DNA of 64,000 nucleotides from Hyalella azteca (lineage: Eukaryota; Arthropoda; Malacostraca; Amphipoda; Hyalellidae), in NCBI RefSeq assembly GCF_000764305.2, contig NW_025944164.1, positions 4,662 to 68,661 of the forward strand. Direction: 5' to 3'. The translations under genes were made by a program, and so were the position numbers. Below, piece by piece: positions 38,509 through 52,282 of the stretch. The first letter of the stretch is position 1; the number at the start of each line of letters is the position of its first letter. Under the pieces are notes generated by a model. The model made no database searches. It worked only from the letters and a program-made list of their open reading frames with translations, and was not told where the DNA came from.

Positions 38509-39608
38509 AGTGAAGTTAAAGAGAAGTGTTGTAAAAATGCTGAATTTAACGAAATTGCATTTTCTATGTGATGAGCGAATTTGATGAAGATCGAAAATAA
38601 ATAACAATCAAAAAGCGTCATCACCACATTTGAATAGCAAACTAAACATGTCCCTGCCACCACGACTAGTGAGTAACTATAAGGTCGCGCCAGCTTCGAT
38701 CTTCGTCTCATACTTTCATCCGAGTCAAATTTCTAGTAAAATATTTTTTATGTGTTGAAATTCCATATTGTTTGCTTTCTGAAGTGAAGAATGAAAAATT
38801 TCCATGATAGCGTAAAATAAATCGCTAAAAATTACAAAACATGGCATTTTATTAGTATTCTTCATCAGGCGTTGTTGATCAGGCCTAGTCGTTAGTATTC
38901 CACATCAGGCGTGGTCGTTGAGGTCGCTGGTGGTTCGATGAATAAATCTTACAATTTTTATTATGTTGATTTGAAAATTTTTCAAAATTTCTACAGTTCG
39001 GAACATTAATTAACAATGCAACTACCATCAATTGAATCGTTTTAAATGGATCCTTTTTTCGCTTTTTAATATCAATACCAAGTAAAATGTAGCAAGTGGT
39101 TCAACATAAAAATATTGATTTACAATTTAAATTTTTAAATCGCCTGTTTACTGTTTTGAGTCATATATAAAACATAACATTCAACAAGTGACACCTGACA
39201 TTTATTGAAAATGCTATAATATTTGGAATTTATCATGTTACTATTTATTCCAGGACATTTAAATGTCAATTATTTGGATTATTGTGTAAATTGAACTGTT
39301 TTAAAACAAAAAAAATCGACCTTGTTCATAAACGTGAAGAATTAAGAAATAGGTTCATGGCACCACAACATTCTGCGTGCAGCTGCGGCGTCTCTGGTGC
39401 CCAGCTGTTGCCGTGATTGTTTATATTCTTGACTACGTTAAATGAATACATAGTGGCTCACACCTTGTTTATCACACAGTGTTTAATATACAGTGACTTT
39501 GTTTAATAAACAGTGGCTTGATTAAAACACAGTGGCACGCACCTTCATAGAATACACACCTTGAAGCTATCATCGTGATTGTCAGAAGCTATTGTCCTGC
39601 CCAGAAGC

Positions 39609-39738
39609 GGCCATACTTTCGAAACTTGCCAAGTGAACGTAAGTACTGACGCTCTATTTTCTTGCCTATGATTGGTGGATTTGGCTTGAAAGGCCGTCAA
39701 TGATTGGCGGATGAACTTACGATCTCTTAATTTTTGAG
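39609..39738 (+). mobile_element. MITE with GGCCATACTTTC end, copy 2, right end lost
   Basis: Matches 21159-21290 closely (GGCCATACTTTC, AAGTGAACGTAAGTACT, TCTATTTTCTTG, ATGATTGGTGGATTT, GGCCGTCAATGATTGGC, GAACTTACGATCTCTTAA). It then leaves the family at TTTTTGAGG instead of running into the right inverted end. It is therefore a 3'-truncated or rearranged copy. Confidence 0.75.
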
Positions 39739-40446
39739 GCAGATCATGAGTTGAGATCGTAATGTCATGAGGCAGATCATGACCGCGAGCCAATTCTGAC
39801 GACAGGCATCATAAACAAGTGGCTCACATCTCATGTTTATCATCTCGATTTTTCATATCACACGCACTCGCTTAACAGCTGTCCCGCTGTTGCGAAACTA
39901 AAAATTGGTATCTATTCTAATATGAGATCACTCTAAGGGGGTATCGAAAGATAAAAGCAAAATACGGTAGGTATTGGTGCTGTGAAAAATTTACATTTCT
40001 TCTATGCTTCAGGTGTTTCCTCGTCTCTTAAATATCTAAAAACCAAAATCCTACAGTAAATAAAAAATTGGATGCTCTTGCAAATTTTGTTCATTTCTGA
40101 ACAATGAAGTCTATTCGGACAATGAAGTCGTACATTTGTATCAGACTAAGATATGGCTGTGTTCGTTAAAAGGACAAGGACTGCGTCAATATCGGCTAAT
40201 AATTATTGACTTTTTCTTCCTCAGAATTATTGTATTAGGTTGGCGAACTTTTAACCTGGAGCGAAACCTCTGTATAATTTGTCGAATAATTCAAAGGAAG
40301 GCGTATGTTTTGAATTTATGAGAGCGCTTGATTCAGCGGAGGAGAGTCGTCACGACCTGAGGATCGCACGCTCATGGAGGGGATATTCCCGCGACATGTG
40401 CGTGTCTGGCGACCATCACCCACCGCGTCCTGCAGCCGTGTAGGAC

Positions 40447-40765
40447 TCCAGCCATCCTGCGTGCTTGACTGCAACCATCCTGCGTGCTTGACTGCAACCA
40501 TCCTGCGTGCTTGACTGCAATTCGCGCTCAACTGCAACCATCCTGTGCGCTCAACTGACACCATCCTTCGCGCTCAACTGCAACCATCCTAGGCGCTCAA
40601 CTGACACCATCCTGTGCGCTCAACTGCAACCACCCTGCGCGCTCAACTGCAACCATCCTTCGCGCTCAACTGCAACCATCCTTCGCGCTCAACTGCAACC
40701 ATCCTGCGCGCTCAACTGCAACCATCCTGCGCGCTCAACTGCAACCACCCTGCGCGCTCAACTGC
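40447..40765 (+). repeat. 23-bp minisatellite (GCGCTCAACTGCAACCATCC...)n
   Basis: About a dozen units of GCGCTCAACTGCAACCATCC plus TGC or TTC, with variants GACACCATCC and an upstream TGCTTGACTGCAACCATCC subfamily at 40447-40530. The several + and - frames open here are by-products of the repetition. Confidence 0.9.
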
Positions 40766-40775
40766 TGTGACGGGT

Positions 40776-40905
40776 TGTGAGAAGCCAGTGGTCGTCCGCC
40801 ACACGGGCTGTAAGCGGCCAGTGGTCGTCCGCCACACGGGCTGTAAGCGGCCAGTGGTCGTCCGCCACACGGGCCGTGAGTGGCCAGTAACCGTCCGCCA
40901 CGCAT
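40776..40905 (+). repeat. 33-bp minisatellite, three to four units
   Basis: The unit CCAGTGGTCGTCCGCCACAC plus GGGCTGTAAGCGG recurs with the last copy diverged (CCAGTAACCGTCCGCCACGC). It follows directly on the 23-bp array. Both are much richer in G and C than the flanks. Confidence 0.88.
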
Positions 40906-40999
40906 GGTTGGCCGCTGCAAGGAGCGATGCATGCGGCGGCCCCAAAGCGACATCCTGAGTCCCTGGCAGCCGGTGTAAAGTGAGACAAACATTGTGCGC

Positions 41000-42800
41000 T
41001 GAGGCGAGAAAAATATTCTAGGACTCACGATCATTAGGGAATTTATTCTGCACGATTGTGAGCAATGAATGAGTCCTTCATGACTAGAAGGTCCTGAACA
41101 AGTTTCGCTTTATGCAGTACAAGCCAGGCAATGAATGGCCAGAGACCATCAATGATGAACTTTTGCTGACCTTCCTTGGTGTTTATCAGTGGAGTTTCTC
41201 AAGGCGAGGATTTTATCCAAATCAATTTCTATTCTCTATACGCGAATAGTTTTCGTGCCGCTGTGTGACAGCTTGCACCATTGATAAGTCAGGTGAAAAG
41301 CAAATACAAGTCTTGGATAATTGTGACCCGCGCAGATACGTTACTCAAGGTCTTTCGTTCATCATCTTCTTTTTCGTTCAAAGTTAATTTTAAGTGAAGT
41401 TCTCCTCGTAGTTAACTGATGAGCTGTTAAAAGTATAACTAGTTGTACAATGGATGCACTATTAGCATGACGACAATTTAATTTTGATTTTTCTGTGGAG
41501 AGTTTTACTTTTCCTCATTAAGCCCACGTTTGGTAATGCATATCCCATGAATCTGTCACTAAAATAAGATTTCGAGCCTACAGGTTTTATCTCAACGCGA
41601 TAGGAGTCGGTACGAGCTTGGATAACAATGTCAATTACAATGTCGCGCACTAACGAACTGCTACTCAAACACACTTACTAAAACATGTAATCGAAAACCA
41701 GTTTAACTTGGTTTGGGGGCCGACCTATAAAAACACACAATTACGCATAACCTTCGTTCAACTCCAGTCAGAAAATTTAAAATGAATATGGATTTTCTTA
41801 TACTCAAATCGTTTGTAAGTAAGCCATTTAACATATATATTGCACAAGTTTAATTTCTGTTTGCTCTGTTTCGCAATGCCTTATGATTCAAACTCTATAA
41901 TAAAAATTTAAGATCCAAAGAATATCCCAACCGGATAGGTAACGGGAGATTCGCCCTTGACTAGCCCTATACATTCCCACCGCCATGCAGGCTTCATACG
42001 CGCATGGTGACAAACTATTTAAATTCTCTTATGTATTTTTAAAAGTGTTCTTTTTTGGCTTGTTTGTTTGTAGAAAACTTAGCGCCGGAATGATATAGGG
42101 GCTTTTAGAGCACGCATTCACGATACTTATCGCATCGAGATATCATCTAGGCCTTTATGTGTATCGCAAAACAGCGGCTGGGTTTAAAAATAAATTTAAA
42201 TCATATAAATTAATTTGAAAACAATTTCCACAATTGTCCAAAATTAACACGTGATTTGGGTATCAAATTTTAAACGAATAAATTTTTACTTAATAAAACT
42301 TCAGGTAAGGACTTAATTATTTTGATAATGATGGCAAGGAAAACAATTTCAGGACAACAATGGTGACAGATTTAAAAAATTCAGGGATTATAAGTCTATC
42401 CCAAGCAAGACTGGGTTAATCTCTAAGTACTTTTATACCGGATCATGATGGTGAATTTGTGTATTTATTGTTAAGAGACTGAAATGTAGTAAACGTCTCT
42501 AAATAGCGTTTACGCATTATATTGTGCATTTGTGAAAGATTGTCAATAAAATTTATGAATATGAGTGCAATTGCCGATCGATATCATTTACATTCTGTAA
42601 ACCTTCATTTAAATAAATCTCAATGGACAAATAAATCTCAATAAAAAGTCCCTCAGTTAATCCCCTCGTGTAAATGTTTGATGCCTAAACTCCGAATCAA
42701 CTGATTTATTCGACTATGATCTAAACATGCCGGCTACAAAAAAGTAATAACCAAGAAGAGTGTTTGAAAGAAAATGCCTAGCGTTCAAAGAGTGAGAAAA
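41000..42800. other. Gene-poor interval
   Basis: AT-rich non-coding DNA. Nothing recognisable on either strand. Confidence 0.4.
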
Positions 42801-42805
42801 AAATC

Positions 42806-43093
42806 TGTTCTCTCTTTCTCTCTCTCTCTCTTTCTCTCTATCGGGTCTTGATTGTGCTGCTTCTCCAGAACAAACAAGCTCAGCGTGTCGACTGACGTGG
42901 CGGGGGACGAGGGGGGCGACGTGCATTGCTGTGACCTCGAGCTGCGAGGAAACAACGAATTATATAACAATACCACAATAACAAAAATAACAATACAATA
43001 ATAACAATAAGACAATAACAATAATAACAAGCAATAATAACAATGATTAACAGTAATAAACAGAAGTATAACAATAACAATAAATAAACAAAA
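42806..43093 (+). repeat. CT microsatellite and ATA/ACA-rich simple repeat
   Basis: (CT)n with T interruptions at about 42806-42840, and an A-rich AATAAC/ACAATA tract at about 42958-43093, flank a short GC-richer stretch (42880-42950). Low-complexity - strand frames over the second tract are not genes. Confidence 0.85.
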
Positions 43094-43099
43094 GGAATA

Positions 43100-45816
43100 A
43101 CCAAGAGCCAGCAGGCACCATATAAATGATCCACACTTTTGTAGGTGAGGGCTTCTCCGGACAACAAGTTCTATTTTGAATTATAGTCAAAGGTGAGTTC
43201 AAAGTGTTTAAATTTTTTGCGGCAGTCGAATTTTAGGTCTCTATATTCTAATGTGCAAGTATACCTTCTGTACAAATAGAAATGTAATTTTCGAGCCAGA
43301 TAGTGCTACAAATTAATTAGATTCTATTTTACTAAATGAACAAATGTTATCCGCGCTGAAAAAACGTTCACGGCATATTGCGACGGCTATGGTTTTCAAC
43401 TTATAATGACATACCAGTGATACTACTGCTATTCTAAGCAATAATTCGTAGGAAGATTTTGATTTCTCTTAATCTTTGAAATAAATTATTCGCTAACTTC
43501 TAAAATTCGACTTCATCTTGAGTGACGTAACAGCAGCGGAGCAGAGAAGCGTGTAATGACGCGTTACACTTCCCTCACGCTGCGCGAGCGCTGCGCAGCG
43601 CCAAGCCCGTGATCAAAATATAATTGGCGTCTCGTGACGCAAGCGGTAAGTGAACGTTCTAATACGTTTCCTTCACAAACTTTTGTAAAATTTGGCTTAT
43701 TGAGAATCGACGAATTTAAAGGTTTATTTTAAGATGCATTTTTAACCATCAGCTTGTTGGTTAATATCCATTTATTCAAATTAAACCTAATTAAGTAATG
43801 CTATGCAATGCATTCTACTTCGCATTAAGTTCTGTAGTTTTTTACTGTTGATGTGACCGCAACTCCAATAACCTCGAGGGCTTCGAATTCCTTCCAGAAC
43901 CTGCCCTTTGCTTGCGCCATCGAGATTATTTTTCCCTTGACAACACACTCATTATCAGGTTCTATCAAGAAGTCTTCCGTGGACCAAACTAAACCAGTTC
44001 ACACTTGCCTCAGTAACCAGCGGGCCATAGAAAGCTCGACGATTTGCAGCGCAGTTAGCAAGGGGCATCCCCGAACTGCCGAGGCGCGGGTGACATTTGC
44101 AGCCCCTCCGCCCCACACGCGAGGCTGGGCCGATGCACCGCTTTCTACATCCCTGTCGTGGTATTTAACTTGCGCTTTATACCATCAAAAGCAAGCGACC
44201 GTCAAAACATAGTGGAACGGGGCTTCATTAATTAAAAAACTACTAGAATTATTTTCAACGAATGCCAGTTAAAATTGCCTACTATCATCATTGCATCAGC
44301 CACTATAATCGTTAATCGCAACGTTAATCACTAATTTTCCATGATAATAAATATCAAAATAAAGTTTTGTTTTGCCTATTCCATACTTGAGTACAGTTTT
44401 AAAGTGAAATTTACTTACTTTAAATAACATTTCGTACTTTACATTTATGTAAGATCTCATCGGCAAAAAAAAAGAATTAAAGGACGAATATACCGCAGGC
44501 TAAAAATTCATTTTATGCTTGATGAAACCATAGCTTTATTCAGTGTAAATGCTTTACAAGTAGATCAAATTAACCTAAATAATTAATGGATTTAAAAGCC
44601 TAAGCTAAGCTCCCTTAACAAAATATAACCGTGTTCATGTTATCGAAAGCTGCTAATACAATGATGATTGTCATAAAAGCGCAACCAACAATTGAAAAAA
44701 ATGGCCTATTTGCCCACTATTGAAGGACTTTTAAATATAGAACATATGAATGCTAACCCATTAGCGCCCATGATCCCCAATTGTGGATCGTTAATCGTTT
44801 GATTTTGTTGATATTATTCCTGAACTATAGATCAGAAACATGTTCTTCTTCAATAAAGTATACATATAGGTTAATGGATAATTAGGAATGGTACCGCGGT
44901 GATACCGTTAATTGCCTTAAGTATAGCGAAACAGTGAGCCAATCAGTATCATAACTTCAGAGTTCAGACCAAGCCAGCCATTGCAGGCATTTATCTCGTA
45001 CTCGATTAATTAGTTATCAAAATTTGTGCTTGATTTTGAATTTTTACCGCGAAGTTTATATATAAGAAAAAATGCAATTAGGAAATAAATCTAATTAAAA
45101 TAAAACAGCGAGATCGAACATACTCATTAGCAAGAATAACTTTCAAGCAGCTTGATTAATAATCTACAGATTTAGCTTCACGCAGCTGTTAATTAATAAG
45201 CCGAGTCTCGTAAAATATCCACTTTTCCAGCGAAATTCTTTGCCATTTTTTATATTTGATAAAGTAGATGAAATAATAAAAGGTCATCTTTAGGGCTCAG
45301 AATAAATTCCATGATGGCGCTCATTAATGATGGCCAGGAACACAGCCATCAATTGCAGCAAAATGATAATAAACATTCTTTTATAATTGGAATGTTACAT
45401 TTTTATTGAAGTTGTGAATGTGGTTAATGAATGTTTTTAAGTGTAGAGGAAGTGAAATTTACTTCACCGGCATCAAACCTCCGTTGTAGCTGCACCAGTT
45501 ACGTCATGCCTTGGGGCTGCTCCGCTCCCTCGCGTCAATTCCAGAGCCTCGGTCCTGATGCGACCTTCGCCTTTCAACGCGTACGAACGTTGAGAGTTAG
45601 CAGGTCATCTCTTCTCAAAACAGATTCTAAATTAGATCGAAATAGCTGATTAACAACCTTTATTGAAGTAAATCAGCTGAATAATGGTGACTTTCAAGTT
45701 CATTTTCATTTAAATTTTCGGCAACTTCGATGTAAATTATTCGGATAACAGGAGAATAATTTGCATGCTACCATGCGTCGCCTATAGTCACTTTTAGTCA
45801 GGTTAGCCTGACTTGA
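43100..45816. other. Gene-poor interval with GC-richer islands
   Basis: Two patches, about 43540-43600 and 43900-44165, are richer in G and C. The second has a TATAAAG on the - strand near 44178, but no exon that splices could be defended beside it. A third patch at 45460-45560 likewise has no supported exon. Confidence 0.35.
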
Positions 45817-46040
45817 AAATCTGTTCATCACACAAATAATCGCGAGCAGCATCAGGTTAATGAATATTTTTTCTCGATGCAAATCGCTGGATGACTCATA
45901 CTTTACAATATTTTTGAAAGGTATAAGTCATCCAGCCCGGAAAATATGCTTATCACACAAAAAAATCTCGAGCATTAGGTTTAATAAACATTTTTTCTTG
46001 ATGAAAATTGCTGGATGACATATACTTGTAGATATTTTCG
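45817..46040 (+). repeat. ~123-bp direct duplication with internal hairpin
   Basis: Copy one (about 45817-45918) and copy two (about 45940-46040) share ATCACACAAA, CGAGCA, TTTTTTCT, GATG-AAAT and GCTGGATGAC. Between them GCTGGATGACTCATACTTT at 45887 is inverted as AAAGGTATAAGTCATCCAGC ending at about 45938, an imperfect hairpin of about 20-bp arms. Confidence 0.7.
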
Positions 46041-49000
46041 CGCTAATTCCTTTTATGCTAAATTGCATACTTCTCTTTTATCATTAAGAAAACAATTTCA
46101 GTTTACTCGTTTTCGAAAACAATCAGATTACCACGGCGTTGCTCGTAAGTGTACTTAACGCTGACCAGTGAACAAGTAAACATGATTATGATGGTATTAA
46201 ATAGGGTGCTGAACGTAATACGCACTGGCTGATGAGCAGATAAGGCATTATGATTTACATTTTACATGATACCAAGCAAATCGAATAAAAAAGAAAATTA
46301 AAAACTCTAGAAAAACACAGTATCTGGCCTGCTGGCTTAGTCCTGCCAACGTTCAAACATATAGCAAAGATTATTATTACTATAGAAATGCGTAAAACAT
46401 GAAGATTAATAGTCCTATGATTAATTCTAACCTATCATCCGTTCGTGTCCGATCATCGCATCCTCAATGGAAAGTTGTCATTTGTTTATGTAAAAGTTGA
46501 CCCGCTTTTAAATGGTTCCGCTCACGCACTAACTCACAATTCCTACATACAATGTAAGTTCTGCTTGAGTTATGTTCCAACTTTCGTTAAAAACTGGAAA
46601 GACAATCTACAGATTTTGCATTTCAATCATTTAAATTATATAATTCAAATTTTCCCATCGCAGCTATAAACAATTACAATTCGAAGAATTACAATGACCT
46701 AGTGATTTTTTTTAAATCACTATATTTACTGACATTTTCAATTATCTGTCACACTTAGATTTGCCCCTAATTAAGTTCTTGTACAAATTTACGAAAGAAA
46801 CCCTTCCTGCTAGTCATATTCACAGTTTTTAAAACTAGTTTTTGAATAATTTACCAGTAACATGTACATGTACTCGCATTTTTATTAGTGTAAGAAAATT
46901 TTTAAGCACTATTTTCGGGAAAAATTGTGCAACATTGAAGTATTTACTGAGGTTTTCTGCGTAAATCTTTATGTGATTCATTTCGGAATGTAGCTGCTCG
47001 ATTCTTTAGCTAAGCCCAAGCCACTTTGGTGTGTAGCCAGGTTTTAGAAGGAAAATATTAATTAATTTCGTATATTCATCTCATCGTCCATCGAAGTCAT
47101 GCTTGATGGAAAAAAATGAAATTCATACGCAAACTGAAATAAAAATAAAAACAAAGTGTTTGCACTTAATACTCTGAGCATTCATCACTACAATGGAAAT
47201 CTTTACTCACACATTTCTAATTAAAGGTACTTGCAGGGGAAATCTATAGAGAATCATTTCATGTTCGTGCATAACAAGTAAGGGTGTGGTCAGCGCGTAT
47301 AGCGTCTCATTTTCTAAAGAAAAAGGCCCAAGGGGAAATGATTTTAATGAAAAAGCGACTTGCTGAAACATGCTGGGCTTACAGGTCAATGTCACGATCA
47401 CGAGTGGGCCCTACGCTTTTGCCGACGCATTCTCGACCGCTTCCTATCCTACCAGCGTTTAATGTGGCTTCGCGAATTATATTCATTGCAGAAACTTTGA
47501 TCTGAAATGAGATTAAGTGATAACGGTAAATGATACGGATATGAAAAGTTCAACAATTATTTGAGAGTCGAAGACAAACTGACTACGTCAACCCGTTTGA
47601 TTGAGACCTCTTCGGTGAATTGTTTTATAGTTTGTATGCTATATTGATATACGTTACATAGTAAACTCATTAAGAGTTTTATTTTCATGCAAGAATAGCC
47701 ACGCAGTTTACTGATCATTGAACGTCCGTCCACTCACCAAAAGTGCCATGCAAATCACATTTAATTTTGAGGCAATTTAATTCAGTTTCATAAAGCCGCC
47801 TCTTGGCCCATGTCGTTCATTCACATACAACGGTTTTGTTGTAATATTTCTGTATTGCATTTGTTCATACGTTGAATATTAGTTGAGTGAGCGAGTGACT
47901 CATTCAACGCAACTCAATACGCACAGTTTATTACACGTGGCTGCTTTTATTTTTATGCACACCGTTCAACTTTTTCATAATTTCTTCAGTATGTTAAGTA
48001 CCATCTAAGTTTTGTACCAGACGTCACAATAATATTTCCGTAAAACAATAATAGTAGTAACGATTGGTGAGATTTGATCTAATAGATGATAGGTTATAAA
48101 GATATTCAAAACTGTAAATTACATGCTCGTGATGCATGAGGGTATAATTGTTTTAATAAAAAAAATGTTCTTAGAATAGAGATATTTTTGTCATCATGCA
48201 ATGCCCCTGGGCCCTGGACAAGGCATAAGATACCGGGTAGACTCCTGCCTCTCCGAATAATTTTCTCGAAATGGATCGGGACAATGGGACCAGACGAGAA
48301 ATTTCCCGAGAAAAGGTAACGAGAAAAAGTTGAGGAAATTGTCCCGAAATAAAGTATGAAACGGGACAATGCCTGTGTAATTTGAAACTTGTATCCCGAA
48401 TATTATGAAAAAATACAAGAAACACATATCTATAAAGAGACAACGTAAAGATACGAGACATGTCTTATACATTCGAGACAAAAAAAGATAGTACACTTCG
48501 ACAGTAGTTTAGTGAAGAAAACGAAATGACATTTACTGCACCATTGCATTGTAAAAATCCTGAGACCTACCTACCTGCCTGGTATGTGCTTCTTTGATGC
48601 CATAGCAAGTCACAAAACCAATGAAAAAACTAATATACATCAGGAATTCAACAGAAAAGAAGTTTAATTTAAATTTATTCTGCATTTTTTATTATCGTTG
48701 ATTTGGTTCCTGACTTATTGCTAACGCCTTGAGTACCTTCAAAGTTCGAGTTCTGCACTACTGCGCATTCCTTCTGAGTTGCGGTTGCCTCTGACATCAC
48801 CTCCCGCTGAGGGATTGGCAGACTCGACTTCGTCGTTTGTCTCGAGCCAATAACTCATGACAAATCTGGACTGCCGTGCAGCGTTTCTTGTATGGTCAGT
48901 CACGATGCGTGACACCGCAAATCAATTCAAGCAAAGGTTGAAGTGCGTTCATAACTTAACAGGATCTCAGTTGCAAACCTACACGTGGCATCACTTGGAT

Positions 49001-52000
49001 TTATAGCTTTCTGTAACCTACCTCGCCAAACATACTACTAATCCTACTGATGTTGATAACTTTCATTATGTAACTCAACATGGGGAACGCGACCTTATCA
49101 TAAGAAGATCTGGTTTAGCGAACACAACAATTTCTACCTCTGAGTTGCAAGATGTTGTTCCGAAAATGAACAACTAGTATCCTGGACCGTGGTCGCCTTC
49201 ATCCTCCAGTCAGACGCCGTTACCGGAACAAGTAGCAGCTCATTCAAGTTCAAGTAGCAGCTCATCCTTATCACTTGCTCTCGTCAGGCCAGTGCCTGTT
49301 GAGCTATTCTTCCAGAGATGACCGAGATCACTTTCATAGTTTTTTAGTCAATATATAAGATCAAGATGAATCATCCATATATTTTCGTATTCAATTTAGA
49401 CACCGGACCTCTGGCACGATACGCTACGTTATAGATCAATTCAGGACAGATTTGTACCAACGCCTTCGCATCTCGCTCAAGTGGAGGGCAGAGACAGAAT
49501 GATTGTACGTCATTAGCACAGCATTTATGGATTTTCTCGGGATTTGAATCATTCATTTGATTGAATCTTATTGCCAATTATTCATTTGCTCGTCGGAAAT
49601 AGATGTGCGCTTGTGGAAGCAGGCTTTTCAGAATGGTAGATAAATATTTATTTACAGTTCAAAAATTAATAAAAAATTAATCACTTTAAATTATGCTTTG
49701 GCTCTGATTAAAGGCAACCTTCTGGCGACGCTCTATTTAGGCCGACAATCCTCGGCCACAGCACCGGTGGTCAGGCCGTTTACGGTGTCGGCGACGGAGA
49801 ATAAGTGACAAGCTGTTAATTCCCTTCAGTTGTGTCTTGACCGTTGGACATGATTGGTGCATCACGTCTGAATGTTTCATAAATTAAATTCACTATCCTT
49901 TTTTCATTCAGCGCTTTGCTTCGGCATAGCATCAAATTTGTATTTAAACTCTGGTAGCGATTTCATGTAAGATTCCATAAAACATTGTCATTTAAATTAT
50001 TCATTCAAAATTACTGAAACGCTTTAAACTTCAAGTTGATTCAGGTTCATTATTGTTGTCGTTTAATCGTTCGAATATTTCACGGTGGATGGCCACTTGG
50101 AATGGTCTTAACAGTGACAACACTGGAAGCAGATGTTGGGCTTGCTATGATCAGCACCCAAGAACTGGCATAAATAACGCAGTTAGTTGAGAACGAGACT
50201 AAAAAAGATGGGCGAACGGCTGCATGAACGATTCAACTGATCGACGATTCTTCTATCAATATATATATTAATCAATATCTTTTTCAAAGCTGAATACACG
50301 TCCACAAAAGAATTTGCAAGTATAAATCAGAGGCAAGATTTTAACAAAAATGGTGATTTCAATTTACGCAGGTAGTAGCATTTACGCCAAGGTAATCAGA
50401 ACCCGAACAGAGTGTCTTCAGAACAACAACGGTAAATAAGGGTTGGTACCTGGAACATGTCTTTCAATTCCCAATTCATGCGCGAGTCGAATTGTTACAA
50501 CTACGGCAAGCTTACTTAAGCCATAAAACATCATGGGCAATAAAACTTTAGACATCAAGCAATTAGACACCGCTCATCGCGTGACCCCTCGTCACCTCCC
50601 AGTCTATGAGCACAAGAACCGTCAGGTGAGCTATCTTCCTGGAGTCTCGACTTCCTTCTCGAATTTTTATCAACAGAAGTACTTAATAAACAAGGAGAAA
50701 ATTAATAAATAAAATTGGATGTCCTCAATATATTGATTAAAAGTACTTAAAATTTAATAGTAAGTTAATCCGTAGCCCAAATCATAGTAATGAAATACAA
50801 GGGTTGATTTATCCATGAGAACAAAATTACAAATCCTCGTAGATACTTTCATGGAGAAGAATTCCACAAATCTGTATTGGCTAAAATACTAATAAACACT
50901 TGTCAGTCGGTCAATGAAACCTGCATTAGCTAGTTAAGAGAAGTAAGATTCGTGAGAAAACGGTCAGTCCGACTAGAAGAATCAACGAACTGATCCTTTC
51001 AGGTCAACAGAACCAGCATAAATACTATTCTTATACCAACAGGGTTCCAATCACCAACACTTTTCCCTACAGTGAATTTGACGTTACAAGAGGGGTGCAA
51101 ACATAGGAAGTAAGTCAAGCAAGAACTTCCAGGACTTGACCCACCGAAATAACATGTAGAGCATCGAGATATTAGAAGTGACTTATATTACATAGAGGGA
51201 ACTATCGCAATTTGAAGCGAAGAAAAAAAACGGAAATATCAACTGCAACGCATTGACAGCGGTGCAGAGGAGGTGAAGAGCTGAGGTGCGAGTAGACAGA
51301 GAACTCAGGCTCCTAGGATCTGAAAAATAAAAAGAACATTAGTGCCATGTCAGTATTTAATGCTTCTCTGTAACCGTGCAAATGTGAATCCTATTTCATA
51401 ATTGATTTAACCACGTATAATCTAGGCAATGTCATCATATAAAGGCATGAGCAGCTCACTTCTTCGATCTTAGAGATGTGCAAGGACTATTATAAAACCT
51501 ACATTACGTTCTAAATAATCAATTAACATCTGAAATAATGGTGCATGTACAATGACGAGCATCACAATTTGAAGAACTCAAGTTTTAGCAATGTTATTTA
51601 CCCAACCAAGAAAGAATAATATTCCATGTATTGTAGTAAACAAACTATGCTCATCATAACAACTCGTAGAGTTTTTAACATTGGTGAGGGTGTCATTTTT
51701 ATACTTTAAAAGAAATGCACTTTTTTCGCAAGATTTCAGATTATGTGCCGCCGAAATTTGTAGTAGATAATTTTCTAAAACAGCCAATGAGCGACATTCA
51801 GACGTGATATATCTGTTACATGCATCGCAAATGGCAAGGTAAGTGATGAACAAAACTGACTGTAATCCAGCCTGAGGAACTAGGCTTGCGTTCATTATAC
51901 CTGCCAAGGATATGGGTTACCTACTGAAAGAAACTGTATCTAGAATTATGCCGAACAAAGCACATTTGCCTCGAATTTACAAAAACAAGATAAAGTCAAT

Positions 52001-52282
52001 AGTTTTAACGGCAAAACATATTTGGAACATTTCGTTATATTGCACAAGCTTGGCGTTGAAATTGTGCAGCCATTTTTTCAGACAGCACAATCCATTTTTT
52101 AGAGAGTCAAAGGAAACGGAGAAAAAACTTGAATCTTATTATTTAGTATACTTTTAAATTTATAAATCCTAATTTATGCTACTTCCTTCTACCCAAAGCA
52201 AATGGTAACTGTAATGATAAAGTTTAAAATATAGGTTATTTCAAAGCATCTGCGCCGATTAGAGTAACTCACGAGTGTCATG
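46041..52282. other. Gene-poor interval downstream of eIF1A
   Basis: Six kilobases without a defensible gene. The proximal part must hold the eIF1A 3' untranslated region. A - strand frame at 51578-51907 (110 codons) is the longest and has no domain I recognise. GC-richer patches at 48720-48860 and 49185-49310 (the second with AAGTAGCAGCTCAT twice) are unexplained. Confidence 0.35.

Noticed and set aside
40507..41034. Several overlapping frames over the 23-bp and 33-bp arrays
   Set aside because: By-products of tandem repetition on both strands.
42880..43167. 95-codon hydrophobic - strand frame
   Set aside because: Translation of an AATAAC-type simple repeat; low complexity only.
43853..44212. 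119-codon + strand frame in a GC-richer patch, with a - strand TATAAAG nearby
   Set aside because: No domain; the TATA match is short and no adjoining exon splices convincingly.
50610..50640. ATGAGCACAAGAACCGTCAG followed by GTGAGC, like a first coding exon with donor
   Set aside because: Only six full codons and no downstream exon on the + strand that can be tied to it.
51578..51907. 110-codon - strand frame downstream of eIF1A
   Set aside because: No recognisable domain, ordinary AT-rich composition, and no supported splice partners; length is not exceptional for 64 kb of stop-poor sequence read in six frames.
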